Positions 6,845 through 13,492 of a stretch of DNA of 13,492 nt are shown here, piece after piece. The notes under the pieces were generated by a model that ran no database searches, had not been told where the DNA came from, and worked only from the letters and a program-made list of their open reading frames with translations. The position numbers and the translations under genes were made by a program. Every line of letters begins with the position of its first letter. The first letter of the stretch is position 1. The stretch is from Phycisphaerae bacterium (GTDB taxonomy: Bacteria; Planctomycetota; Phycisphaerae; Phycisphaerales; SM1A02): the NCBI GenBank assembly GCA_002690755.1, contig NZFT01000024.1, forward strand, positions 38,530-52,021, given 5' to 3'.

Positions 6845-9163
6845 TCAGTTGCCCGTGCCGACGGATGCGAGGACTTCACTTTCTTCGCGGTTGTCGCGTT
6901 CTTCGCGACCGCCGGGATAGGCGATCCGCGAATGGTAGATCGCGCAGAGGCTCTTGATGATCGAGTCCTCGATCACCCGGAGTTCACGGAAGGTCAGGTT
7001 GGACTCGTCGAGCTGGCCGTCGTCGAGGCGACGCCGGCACATCCTTCGCACCAGTGACTCGATCCGGCTGGGGGTGGGGTCGCCCATCGCCCTCGTCGCG
7101 CTTTCGATCCCGTCGCAGAGCAGAAGGATCGCGGCTTCGCGGGTGCGGGGCTTCGGGCCTGGGTAGCGGAATTCGAACTCGTCGACCTCGCCACCTTCGT
7201 CGGCCGCCTTCTCCTTCGCGGCGTGGAAGAAGTACTCCACGAGGGAGGTTCCGTGATGGCTCTCGATGAAGTGCCAGAGCGACTTCGGCAGGCCGTACTC
7301 CTGGGCGAGTTCGAGGCCGTCCTTCACGTGACCGATGATGACCAGAAGGCTCATCGCGGGGCTGAGCTTGTTGTGCTTGTTGCCGCCACCGCCCTGGTTC
7401 TCGATGAAGTACTCGGGCTTGTTCAGCTTGCCGACGTCGTGATACAGACCGCCCACGTACACCAGACGACTGTCGGCGCCGATGGCCTCGGAGGCGTTCT
7501 CGGCGATGGAGGCGACGGCGAGGGAGTGGTTGTAGGTCCCCGGGGCCCGCGACTGCAGTTCCCGGAGGAGCGGCTGCCGGGTGTCACGGAGTTCGGCGAG
7601 GGTCAGTCCGGTCGTGATGTCGAACAACTTCTCGATGCTGGGCATGATTCCCAGCATCAGGAATCCGGCGAAAAGCGTGCCCGCGCAACCGAAGGCGGCG
7701 CGAACGATCGCCTGGGTGAAGGCACCGACGGTTTCCAGTGGAATCGTCGTGAGCCCCTGGGCCAACAGGACCAGGGCGGCCACGCCGCCGGAGACCACCG
7801 ACGCCCGAACGAACGCGCCCCGGTTCGGAATCTCCTCCAGTTGAAACGCCAGCGTCGAGCTCACGGCGAGCAGGGCGATCGCGTAGGCGGTGGAGGCGCC
7901 GACCGCGATGGTGATGCAGACCGCGCCGAGAAGACCGGCGAAGATCGCGATCCGTCGGTCGTAGGCGAGCGTGAGCGTGATGGCGAGGATCGAGATGGCG
8001 AGGGCCGCGCCGAAGGATGCCAGCCGCGGGAAGGCGACCGCGAAGAAGGAGGCGAGCGCCGTCGTGCCGACGAGCATCAGCAGCACCACCACCAGTCGGG
8101 TCGTGCTTCTCGCGATTCTCGAATAGAACGTCACGCCGTGGCCGGTGAGGAGAACCGTCACGACGAAGGCCAGGAACAGCCATCCGGCGACGCGGCTCCA
8201 CGTCCCCTGGAAACCGCCTGCTTCGATCGCATTGGCAAGAACGAGGGAGGCGAGTTCGATGGTGGCGGTGTCGAGGACGTCGCCACGGGCGTAGATCAGC
8301 TCTCCTGCGGCATGCTCGGTGAAGACGTCGGCGATCCGGCCCGCCGCCTCGTCGGCGGCGAGACTGGTGCTCGCGGGGTCGAAGAGCACGGTGGGGCCGG
8401 GTCGGTTGATGATCGCCGCGACGACGATCTCCGCCGCGTCCCGCGGAAAGCCGGAATAGCGAGCGAGCTTGATCAGGTTCTTCCGAACCGTCGAGGTCAT
8501 CTCGTCGGGAACGAGTTCGATGGCCCGGTCGACGGTGGTCGCGGTGGTCCGATCCGCGACGGGGACGGCCGCTTCCGGGGCGGACGCGTCGCCGGTGGCC
8601 GCCAGCGCGGAATCCGTTCCGGGCTGCGGATCGGCGGGTTTCGGGTTGGTCGTCTCGATCGTCGGGGGTGGGAGCACCCGCCTGGTCGGCGTGGTCGAGA
8701 ATCGCTGGAATTCGAGGGTTTCGAGCAGCGGTTCGAAGTTCCACAGCGCAACGATGAATTCGTCGACCGACTCCCGCCAGGTCGGCGTCACGCCGTCCGG
8801 CGTCTGGTACTTCTGAAGCAGCGTGAGGGAGGTGTCGGTCAGTCCGAACCGCGCCTGGAGCTCCTCGCCGACCTCGTCGACGGTGACCTTGGCCCGGGCC
8901 GCCACCGGCAGTCCCATCAATTTCGCCCGAAGGTCGGCGAGATAGGTGGCGTCCGCGACGTAGAAACGAGGGGAGGCCTGCTTCGCGTCGGTGCGACGCC
9001 GATCGGTCTCCACCGAATCGAGGACGCTGAAGGCGATCGGATTCACGAGGCTGTTCGTCGCGACCTCACCGGGCCAGACCCGGGTGTTCGAACGCGTCCA
9101 GGTGGTCACGAGCGTCAGCAGCACCGAGACGATGAGGACCGCGACACCGCCGTGGACGAACAC
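6845..9163 (-). CDS. pgpH: PgpH/YqfF-type 7TM receptor with HD phosphohydrolase domain (probable c-di-AMP phosphodiesterase)
   Basis: Integral membrane protein of at least 772 residues. An N-terminal membrane helix (5-22) is followed by a large extracytoplasmic 7TMR-HDED-type domain (about 25-325) with a Pro/Ala/Thr-rich insert at 158-207. Seven membrane helices follow (about 326-507), then a cytoplasmic HD domain. Metal ligands are all visible: H546 (YNHSLAV), H575-D576 (GLYHDVGK), H612 (IIGHV), H636/H637 (ESHHGT) and D684 (LLCDGIES). Characterised family members hydrolyse c-di-AMP to pApA; that substrate is inferred here. The coordinates start at GTG 9163, the first conventional start, but this opens directly into a hydrophobic helix without basic residues. 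The frame continues upstream to a stop at 9350-9352, and a start at ATC 9271 would add a basic 36-residue N-terminus. The usual phoH and ybeY neighbours are absent. Confidence 0.9.
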   Translation of the reverse strand: MFVHGGVAVLIVSVLLTLVTTWTRSNTRVWPGEVATNSLVNPIAFSVLDSVETDRRRTDAKQASPRFYVADATYLADLRAKLMGLPVAARAKVTVDEVGEELQARFGLTDTSLTLLQKYQTPDGVTPTWRESVDEFIVALWNFEPLLETLEFQRFSTTPTRRVLPPPTIETTNPKPADPQPGTDSALAATGDASAPEAAVPVADRTTATTVDRAIELVPDEMTSTVRKNLIKLARYSGFPRDAAEIVVAAIINRPGPTVLFDPASTSLAADEAAGRIADVFTEHAAGELIYARGDVLDTATIELASLVLANAIEAGGFQGTWSRVAGWLFLAFVVTVLLTGHGVTFYSRIARSTTRLVVVLLMLVGTTALASFFAVAFPRLASFGAALAISILAITLTLAYDRRIAIFAGLLGAVCITIAVGASTAYAIALLAVSSTLAFQLEEIPNRGAFVRASVVSGGVAALVLLAQGLTTIPLETVGAFTQAIVRAAFGCAGTLFAGFLMLGIMPSIEKLFDITTGLTLAELRDTRQPLLRELQSRAPGTYNHSLAVASIAENASEAIGADSRLVYVGGLYHDVGKLNKPEYFIENQGGGGNKHNKLSPAMSLLVIIGHVKDGLELAQEYGLPKSLWHFIESHHGTSLVEYFFHAAKEKAADEGGEVDEFEFRYPGPKPRTREAAILLLCDGIESATRAMGDPTPSRIESLVRRMCRRRLDDGQLDESNLTFRELRVIEDSIIKSLCAIYHSRIAYPGGREERDNREESEVLASVGTGN

Positions 9164-9279
9164 GGGCTGCCGCGCGATCTCGAGGATCGTGGGCCCCTTT
9201 GGTCGAATGGACGCGGAGATCCGGCTGCGCCGGGTACCGCGGTGCTTGAAGATTCGAGACAGGGGTCCGATGGTCGGGT

Positions 9280-9284
9280 CCTCC
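9280..9284 (-). promoter_or_regulatory. Shine-Dalgarno GGAGG upstream of pgpH, pointing to a start at 9271
   Basis: On the minus strand GGAGG is followed after 8 nt by ATC (9271-9269), in frame with pgpH. It lies 116 nt before the conventional GTG, too far to serve it. Confidence 0.45.
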
Positions 9285-9291
9285 GTCGGGT

Positions 9292-9311
9292 TCGGTCGCT
9301 TCGGCGACCGA
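9292..9311. repeat. Perfect 8-bp hairpin in the pgpH leader
   Basis: TCGGTCGC (9292-9299) and GCGACCGA (9304-9311) are perfect complements around a 4-nt loop. Plus-strand RNA would carry a C(UUCG)G tetraloop; minus-strand RNA, the pgpH leader, would carry CGAA. It lies 7 nt upstream of the GGAGG of pgpH. No T-tract follows on either strand, so it is not an evident terminator. Confidence 0.5.
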
Positions 9312-9324
9312 TCCGAGACTTGGA

Positions 9325-9330
9325 ATACTA
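9325..9330 (-). promoter_or_regulatory. Candidate -10 hexamer for pgpH
   Basis: TAGTAT on the minus strand matches TATAAT at 4 of 6 positions, with a poor -35 (GTGAAC) 17 bp upstream. It would put the hairpin at 9292-9311 within the pgpH 5' leader. Confidence 0.25.
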
Positions 9331-9436
9331 CGACGGGGCCGGATTCCGTTCACTCGGCGACGGATCCTCCACCATCATCGGCGGTTCGATCCGGTCGATA
9401 CGGCGGGTTTGCCCGCGAGGGTCGCTGCTTGGGTTT

Positions 9437-9453
9437 TGAATCGATCGAATTCA
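9437..9453. repeat. AT-rich interrupted palindrome upstream of the lipoprotein gene
   Basis: TGAAT and ATTCA flank CGATCGA in the only AT-rich stretch of the divergent region 9164-9518. It could be an operator for the lipoprotein gene; arms are only 5 bp. The rest of this region holds the pgpH leader signals and no visible gene. Confidence 0.3.
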
Positions 9454-9505
9454 GTTATTACCGGACTCGATCTTCAGCCAGCGTCTCGGAGGCGAACGGC
9501 CGGAG

Positions 9506-9511
9506 TACCAT
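9506..9511 (+). promoter_or_regulatory. -10-like hexamer TACCAT placed for a leaderless lipoprotein transcript
   Basis: TACCAT matches TATAAT at 4 of 6 positions and ends 7 nt before ATG 9519. GGAG at 9502-9505 is 13 nt from the start, too far to be a good ribosome site. Confidence 0.3.
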
Positions 9512-9518
9512 CTTCGCG

Positions 9519-10397
9519 ATGCGATGGAAGCCAGTGTCATCCCGCGCCTGCCTGACGATCCTCTCCGCAGGGGTTTGGGTCGGCTTCGCGGGCGTCGGTT
9601 GCACTTCCCAGCCGCCGGCCTCGGCCTCGAATCAGGTGCTGGGGGATCGGCCGGAATCCGGCGTGGGCGTTCCCGGAAGCGATGATCGCTGGGCGTCGGT
9701 CACGCTCGACGACCGGCAGCTGGACGAGGTCCGTCGCATCCTGCAATCCACGGTGACGGGCGATCCGCCTCCGCTCGAGGCGGCGGCGTACGGCATTCGA
9801 TTCGAAGACGTGCCGCGAGCGATCCTGACCGCGGCGCCCGAAGTCGAGATGGCGATCACGTCGCAGCGGCTGAACCCCGCCGTCGCGACGGTCCGCTTCA
9901 AGGACGGCGGCGGCCGGCTCGGCACCGCGAAGCTCGAAATGCGTCGAATGAGCACGCTCGCCTCGGTCGAGTTCCTCAACGGCGTGGATGCGGCATCGCT
10001 TCGCATGCAGCAGGCGATCGATCGAGCGGTTCACGCGAACGACGGTTTCGTCGGTCGATCGACCGACGATCGGCGTCGTTCCGCGACGGTATCGAAGGAG
10101 GGGGCCGAAGCGATCGAGATTCTCGAGGTCGCGGTCCGGGAATCGGGAGGCACGGTCGAGGCCTCGGAATACGATCCGGAGCGATACGAGATCGGTCTGC
10201 TCATGCTCGACAACCAGCCGGCCCGGCTCGTCGTTCGGCGCGAACCCGGTTCGGCGGTCCTGTCGTGGAAGGCCTGGGCGGAAACCTTCGGCGACGCGAC
10301 GAAGGCCGAAGCCCTCGGTGCGGCGTTCGAGGCGGCCCTGCGGGCCTGGGCGAAGGTTCCCCGGCCGGTGCAGCCCGATCCGTTCGGTCCGGCATGA
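9519..10397 (+). CDS. Hypothetical lipoprotein
   Basis: Not recognised; 292 residues. The N-terminus has a basic start (MRWKPVSSR), a hydrophobic stretch (11-27) and a cysteine at 28 (AGVGC-TSQ). This is a plausible lipoprotein signal, although position -3 is Gly instead of the usual Leu/Val/Ile. After a Ser/Pro/Gly-rich linker (29-57) the rest looks like a mixed alpha/beta soluble domain facing outside the cytoplasmic membrane, with helices near 66-78 and 153-174, a charged STDDRRR patch at 181-187 and a final helix at 258-280. The only other cysteine, C11, is in the signal peptide. The open frame extends upstream, but ATG 9519 begins the signal sequence and is preferred. It is divergent from pgpH and convergent with gatA (51 bp gap), so it is probably monocistronic. 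Confidence 0.7.
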   Translation: MRWKPVSSRACLTILSAGVWVGFAGVGCTSQPPASASNQVLGDRPESGVGVPGSDDRWASVTLDDRQLDEVRRILQSTVTGDPPPLEAAAYGIRFEDVPRAILTAAPEVEMAITSQRLNPAVATVRFKDGGGRLGTAKLEMRRMSTLASVEFLNGVDAASLRMQQAIDRAVHANDGFVGRSTDDRRRSATVSKEGAEAIEILEVAVRESGGTVEASEYDPERYEIGLLMLDNQPARLVVRREPGSAVLSWKAWAETFGDATKAEALGAAFEAALRAWAKVPRPVQPDPFGPA

Positions 10398-10448
10398 AGC
10401 CGATCCGTTCCCTTCCTTCCGATCGCGTGGTGGATCGCCGGGGACCGA

Positions 10449-11939
10449 TCACGCCTTCGAGCGCGTCGCCTCGATCGCCGACGCCGTTCTGAGCAGCAGC
10501 GACTCCGCGAAGGCGGGCGCCTGGAGGTGGAGGCCGACGGGCAGGCTGTCGCCGTCATCCTCCACGTGGCCGCTCGGGATCGACATCGCCGGGATTCCCG
10601 CGATGTTCGCGTTCACGGTGTAGACGTCGTTGAGATACATCGACACCGGGTCGAGATCGGCGTCGAGGCGGAACGCGGGCGAGGGCGTGGTGGGACCGAT
10701 CAGCACGTCGCATTGCGCGAAGACCCCGTCGAACTCCTGCTTGATCAGGCGGCGGACCTTGAGGGCGCGGGTGTAGTAGGCGTCGTAGTACCCGGCGCTG
10801 AGCACGTAGGTCCCCAGCATGATCCGACGTCGGACTTCGGGGCCGAACCCCTCGCCGCGGGTGCGGGCGTAGAGCTCCTCGAGCCCCTCGCCGGGGCGTG
10901 CTTCGGCGCGATGGCCGTACCGGATGCCGTCGTAGCGAGCGAGGTTGCTGCTCGCCTCCGCGGGTGCGATCACGTAGTAGGTCGAGATCCCATGGTGGGT
11001 GAGCGGCAGATCGACGTCGACGATCGAGGCGCCGGCGCTTCGAAGGGTGTCCCGCGTCTCCTCGAAGCTTCGGGTCACGCCCGGGTGGTTCTCATCGGTG
11101 ACGTGCTCGCGCGGGATGCCCACGCGAACCCCTCGGAGGTCGAGGGGGCCGTCCGAGTGCGGGGACTCGACCTGGAGTTCCGACGTGGTCGCGTCGTGTG
11201 GATCGACGCCCGCCATCACCTCGTAGAGCAGCGAGGCGTCGCGGACGCTGCGGCTGATCGGACCGATCTGGTCGAGGCTCGAGCCGAAGGCCACGAGTCC
11301 GTATCGGGAGATCCGCCCGTAGGTCGGCTTCAATCCGACGCAGCCGCAGAACGCGGCGGGCTGGCGGATCGAGCCGCCGGTGTCGGAACCGAGGGCGACA
11401 TCCGCGCAGCCCGCGGCGACCGCCGCCGCGCTGCCGCCGCTCGATCCGCCGGGAACGCGGTCGACGCCGTGCGGATTGCGGACGGGTCCCCAGGCGCAGT
11501 TCTCCGAGGAGGAACCCATGGCGAACTCGTCGAGATTCGTCTTGCCGATGATCGTCGCGCCGGCCTTGCGAAGGCGTTCGACGGCGGTCGCCTCGAAGGG
11601 CGATCGATAGTGCTCGAGCATCCGCGAACTGCAGGTGGTCCGTCCCTCGGTGGTGCAGAGATTGTCCTTCACCGCGACGATCGCGCCGGCGAGCGGGCCG
11701 GGATCGTCGCCGGCGGCGAGTCGGGCGTCGATGGAATCGGCGTGACGCCGCGCATCCTCGCCGAGGACCTCGTGGAAGGCGTTGAGGGTGGGATTGACCT
11801 CGTCGATCCTCGAGAGCATCTCCTCGAGTCGATCCCGGGTGGTGACTTCGCCGTTTCGAACGGATCGGACGCGGGTGACGAGGTCGTCGACGTGGCCCCG
11901 GTCGTCGGATTGGTTGGATTCGTTGTTCACGTGTTCCAC
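10449..11939 (-). CDS. gatA: Asp-tRNA(Asn)/Glu-tRNA(Gln) amidotransferase subunit A
   Basis: Glutaminase subunit of GatCAB, which converts misacylated Glu-tRNA(Gln) or Asp-tRNA(Asn) to Gln-tRNA(Gln) or Asn-tRNA(Asn) by supplying ammonia from glutamine. It has 496 residues, a normal length. The amidase signature is intact: K91 (VAVKDN), S166 in GGSSGGS and nucleophile S190 in GSDTGGSIRQP, whose spacing equals the known Lys-cisSer-Ser triad of GatA. CGCVGLKPTYGRISRYGLVAFGSSLDQIGP-type sequence follows at 198-227. The start is GTG 11939; TGAGG, overlapping the gatC stop, lies 4 nt upstream. A second in-frame GTG at 11930 is possible. It is 6 bp downstream of gatC and co-transcribed with it. The gatB subunit is not adjacent. 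Confidence 0.97.
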   Translation of the reverse strand: MEHVNNESNQSDDRGHVDDLVTRVRSVRNGEVTTRDRLEEMLSRIDEVNPTLNAFHEVLGEDARRHADSIDARLAAGDDPGPLAGAIVAVKDNLCTTEGRTTCSSRMLEHYRSPFEATAVERLRKAGATIIGKTNLDEFAMGSSSENCAWGPVRNPHGVDRVPGGSSGGSAAAVAAGCADVALGSDTGGSIRQPAAFCGCVGLKPTYGRISRYGLVAFGSSLDQIGPISRSVRDASLLYEVMAGVDPHDATTSELQVESPHSDGPLDLRGVRVGIPREHVTDENHPGVTRSFEETRDTLRSAGASIVDVDLPLTHHGISTYYVIAPAEASSNLARYDGIRYGHRAEARPGEGLEELYARTRGEGFGPEVRRRIMLGTYVLSAGYYDAYYTRALKVRRLIKQEFDGVFAQCDVLIGPTTPSPAFRLDADLDPVSMYLNDVYTVNANIAGIPAMSIPSGHVEDDGDSLPVGLHLQAPAFAESLLLRTASAIEATRSKA

Positions 11940-11945
11940 GACGCC

Positions 11946-12266
11946 TCAGGCGCCGCCCTCCCCGAGGACCTTGGGGACGGCGATGAAGGGGCCTTCGGTC
12001 CGCGGGGCCAAGCGAAGCAGGACCTCCCGGTCGAGCAGGGGGCCCGGTTCGTCCTCCGCCAGACGATTGACGACGTCCTGGGGACGAGGCATCGGCTCGA
12101 CGTCGTCGACATCGAGCGACTGGATCGCCGCCACGTGGCCGAGGATCGCGGCGAGATCGCGTCGTGCGGCCTCCAGTCCGGCCTCGTCGAGGGCGAGTCG
12201 CGAGAGGGCGGCCACTCGAGCCACATCGTCGATTGAAGGTATCGGCTTCGAATCGGATTCGTTCAT
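11946..12266 (-). CDS. gatC: Asp-tRNA(Asn)/Glu-tRNA(Gln) amidotransferase subunit C
   Basis: Small subunit (106 residues) that wraps around GatA and stabilises the GatCAB complex. It shows the family pattern: an N-terminal helix (DDVARVAALSRLALDEAG), a second helix (LAAILGHVAAIQSLD), the segment DVEPMPRPQDVVNRLAEDEPG, and a C-terminal extended region ending in FIAVPKVLG. Start ATG 12266 has no Shine-Dalgarno. Immediately upstream are an inverted repeat (12267-12286) and a -10-like hexamer positioned for a leaderless transcript. It is divergent from the efflux adaptor gene (107 bp between starts) and first in an operon with gatA. Confidence 0.95.
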   Translation of the reverse strand: MNESDSKPIPSIDDVARVAALSRLALDEAGLEAARRDLAAILGHVAAIQSLDVDDVEPMPRPQDVVNRLAEDEPGPLLDREVLLRLAPRTEGPFIAVPKVLGEGGA

Positions 12267-12286
12267 GGAGCGAAGAGTAACGCTCC
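12267..12286. repeat. Inverted repeat touching the gatC start codon
   Basis: GGAGCG (12267-12272) and CGCTCC (12281-12286) are perfect 6-bp complements around the 8-nt loop AAGAGTAA, directly upstream of gatC ATG. It is either an operator covering the -10 or, if a leader exists, an RNA hairpin abutting the start codon. Confidence 0.4.
12274..12279 (-). promoter_or_regulatory. -10-like hexamer TACTCT for leaderless gatC
   Basis: TACTCT on the minus strand fits the TANNNT pattern (3 of 6 to TATAAT) and ends 7 nt before ATG 12266. It lies in the loop of the adjoining inverted repeat. No -35 is evident. Confidence 0.22.
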
Positions 12287-12309
12287 GACGCGTTCGGGGC
12301 GGCAGGCGG

Positions 12310-12315
12310 TACGAT
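12310..12315 (+). promoter_or_regulatory. Candidate -10 hexamer for the efflux adaptor gene
   Basis: TACGAT matches TATAAT at 4 of 6 positions, giving a leader of about 50 nt to GTG 12374. No convincing -35 is seen. Confidence 0.2.
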
Positions 12316-12373
12316 CTCCCCTCCGCCGCACCCGACCCGTCTCGCGGTCTCCACCGTTCTCCGGACCCCCGAC

Positions 12374-13492
12374 GTGACCAAGCCCCGCCCCAACCTCCTC
12401 GTCTCGATCGTCACCCGCGTGGTCGTCTGTGTCGTGGTGCTCGGGGCTGGAATCCTCGTCGCCGTCGTGCTGACCGCCACCGGGCCCACCGCGGCACGCG
12501 TCGAAGGCGGTGCCGCTGCGGCGAAGATCCGGGTGCTCCGCGCCCCGCGGATCCCCGTGGCGCGTCGTTGGACCGGTTACGGGACCATCCGGTCGCTCGA
12601 CACCGCGACGATTCCCTCGGAGGTGGTGTCCACGGTGGATTCGATCCCCGAAGACATCGAGGCGGGCGTCGCGGTCGAGGCCGGAAGCCTGATCGCCGAA
12701 CTTCGTCCCTTCGACTTCCTCGAGCAGCTCGCGGTCATCGACGAGCAGCGCTCGGAGGTCGATGCGGAGATCGATCGATTGAAGACGGAGTCCGAGATCC
12801 TCGTTCGTCGTCGCGCGATCGTCGAACGTGAAGTCGAGATCATCAGCGAGGACCTCGATCGGGTCCGGTCCGCGGCCCAACGAGGCGCCGCGGTGGACCG
12901 TGAAGTGGACTCGGCCGAACAACGGCTGCTGGTGGCTCGACGCGCCGTCGTCGGCCTCGACGAACTCGAATCACTGCTGCCGGTTCGACGGGCGGCGGCC
13001 GAGGCCCGTCGTGACGGCCTCCTCGCGAGTCGCCGACTGGCCGAGGAACAGGTCGATCGCTGCACCGTCGTCGCGCCGTTCGATGGGGTGCTTTCGGATC
13101 TCATGGTCGGGGTCGGTGAACAGGTCGCGGTGGGCAGTCCGATCGCGAAGATCGTCGGGCCCGACCGGCTCGAGCTCGTGTTGCGGATCCCGGCGAGCTG
13201 TCGGGGCCGGGTGGTGCCCGGCGACCGGGTGGTGATCCGCCGGACCGTCACCGCCGATCCGATCGATGCGGTGATCGCCCGCGTCTCGCCGATCGACGAT
13301 GCGGCGACGAGAACCATGACGGTCTACGTCGAGATCGACGGCTCCGACGGCCGGATCGTGCCGGGGCTCTTCGTGAGCGGAACGGTTCACGAGGCGGACC
13401 GGCAGGTTCGAAGCGTGGTGCCGCGTCGCTCGATCCGACATCAGCGGGTGCAGCTCGTCGAAGACGAACGCATTCGGAGCATGGCCGTCGAG
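12374..13492 (+). CDS. RND efflux periplasmic adaptor (HlyD/AcrA family membrane fusion protein), 3' end outside window
   Basis: Adaptor that links an inner-membrane RND-type pump to an outer-membrane channel; 373 residues are visible and the frame is open at the window edge. A single membrane anchor lies at about 11-33. The first lipoyl half is at about 77-116 (ATIPSEVVSTVDSIPEDIEAGVAVEAG-like), followed by a coiled-coil hairpin (117-226, heptad-rich, Glu/Arg-rich). The second lipoyl half (228-262) has DRCTVVAPFDGVLSDLMVGVG, and the beta-barrel domain begins at 264, with ATRTMTVYVEID and VPGLFVSGTV typical of the family. GTG 12374 is the first start after an in-frame TAA at 12278-12280; there is no clear Shine-Dalgarno. 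An RND pump gene is expected downstream but lies outside the window. Substrate is unknown. Confidence 0.88.
   Translation, partial: MTKPRPNLLVSIVTRVVVCVVVLGAGILVAVVLTATGPTAARVEGGAAAAKIRVLRAPRIPVARRWTGYGTIRSLDTATIPSEVVSTVDSIPEDIEAGVAVEAGSLIAELRPFDFLEQLAVIDEQRSEVDAEIDRLKTESEILVRRRAIVEREVEIISEDLDRVRSAAQRGAAVDREVDSAEQRLLVARRAVVGLDELESLLPVRRAAAEARRDGLLASRRLAEEQVDRCTVVAPFDGVLSDLMVGVGEQVAVGSPIAKIVGPDRLELVLRIPASCRGRVVPGDRVVIRRTVTADPIDAVIARVSPIDDAATRTMTVYVEIDGSDGRIVPGLFVSGTVHEADRQVRSVVPRRSIRHQRVQLVEDERIRSMAVE

Noticed and set aside
6835..6849. ACTGA / TCAGT inverted repeat between the mutY and pgpH ends as a two-way terminator
   Set aside because: Only 5 bp, not GC-rich, no T-tract, and largely produced by the two facing TGA stop codons.
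7223..9439. Open frame of 738 codons on the plus strand, antisense to pgpH
   Set aside because: Its translation is rich in Arg, Gly, Asp and Glu with no domain, as expected from the mirror of GC-rich codons. The minus-strand frame has full PgpH motifs.
9436..9461. TTGAAT and TATTAC as a sigma-70 promoter for the lipoprotein gene
   Set aside because: The spacer is only 14 bp, too short; kept only as an AT-rich palindrome.
10421..10455. GCGTGGT / ATCACGC repeat across the gatA stop as a terminator
   Set aside because: It needs a G-U pair, has a loop of about 20 nt and no T-tract, so it is not convincing.
10527..12236. Open frame of 569 codons on the plus strand, antisense to gatC-gatA
   Set aside because: It spans two real genes and their junction and has no recognisable domain; a high-GC shadow.

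Overview
The window is high-GC DNA (about two thirds G+C by eye), densely coded on both strands. No tRNA, rRNA, CRISPR array, insertion sequence or other mobile element was seen. Gene content points to a planctomycete, most likely class Phycisphaerae: an excisionase-type helix-turn-helix fused to a receiver, an HDOD domain fused to a histidine kinase, and a small membrane protein with an excisionase-like N-terminus and a long acidic linker. That assignment is inference from architecture and composition; no marker gene in the window proves it.

Layout. (1) 30-3961, plus strand: a tight three-gene signalling operon, made of an HTH-receiver response regulator, an HDOD/GAF-like/histidine kinase, and a pseudo-receiver/GAF protein. 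(2) 3978-5556, minus strand: a membrane-anchored excisionase-fold protein followed by a short phosphatidylserine decarboxylase (psd). (3) 5557-5741: a divergent intergenic region with overlapping inverted repeats. (4) 5742-6839, plus: the DNA-repair glycosylase mutY, ending 5 bp from the convergent end of (5) 6845-9163, minus: a PgpH-type 7TM-HD phosphohydrolase, predicted to degrade c-di-AMP. Its start codon is probably upstream of the first GTG. (6) 9164-9518: a divergent intergenic region with a perfect hairpin and candidate promoters. (7) 9519-10397, plus: a hypothetical lipoprotein. (8) 10449-12266, minus: gatC-gatA, two of the three subunits of the tRNA-dependent amidotransferase; gatB is absent. 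(9) 12374 to the window end, plus: an RND/HlyD-type membrane fusion protein cut by the window edge.

Most of the window is housekeeping (psd, mutY, pgpH, gatCA). The least explained parts are the signalling operon, the membrane-anchored excisionase-fold protein with its nested-repeat promoter region, and the translation starts. Operon-internal genes in region 1 have strong Shine-Dalgarno sequences. Three genes at the head of transcription units (mutY, the lipoprotein gene, gatC) have none, but carry a -10-like hexamer 6-7 nt before the start codon, which would fit leaderless mRNAs. No clearly new defence or mobile system was found.
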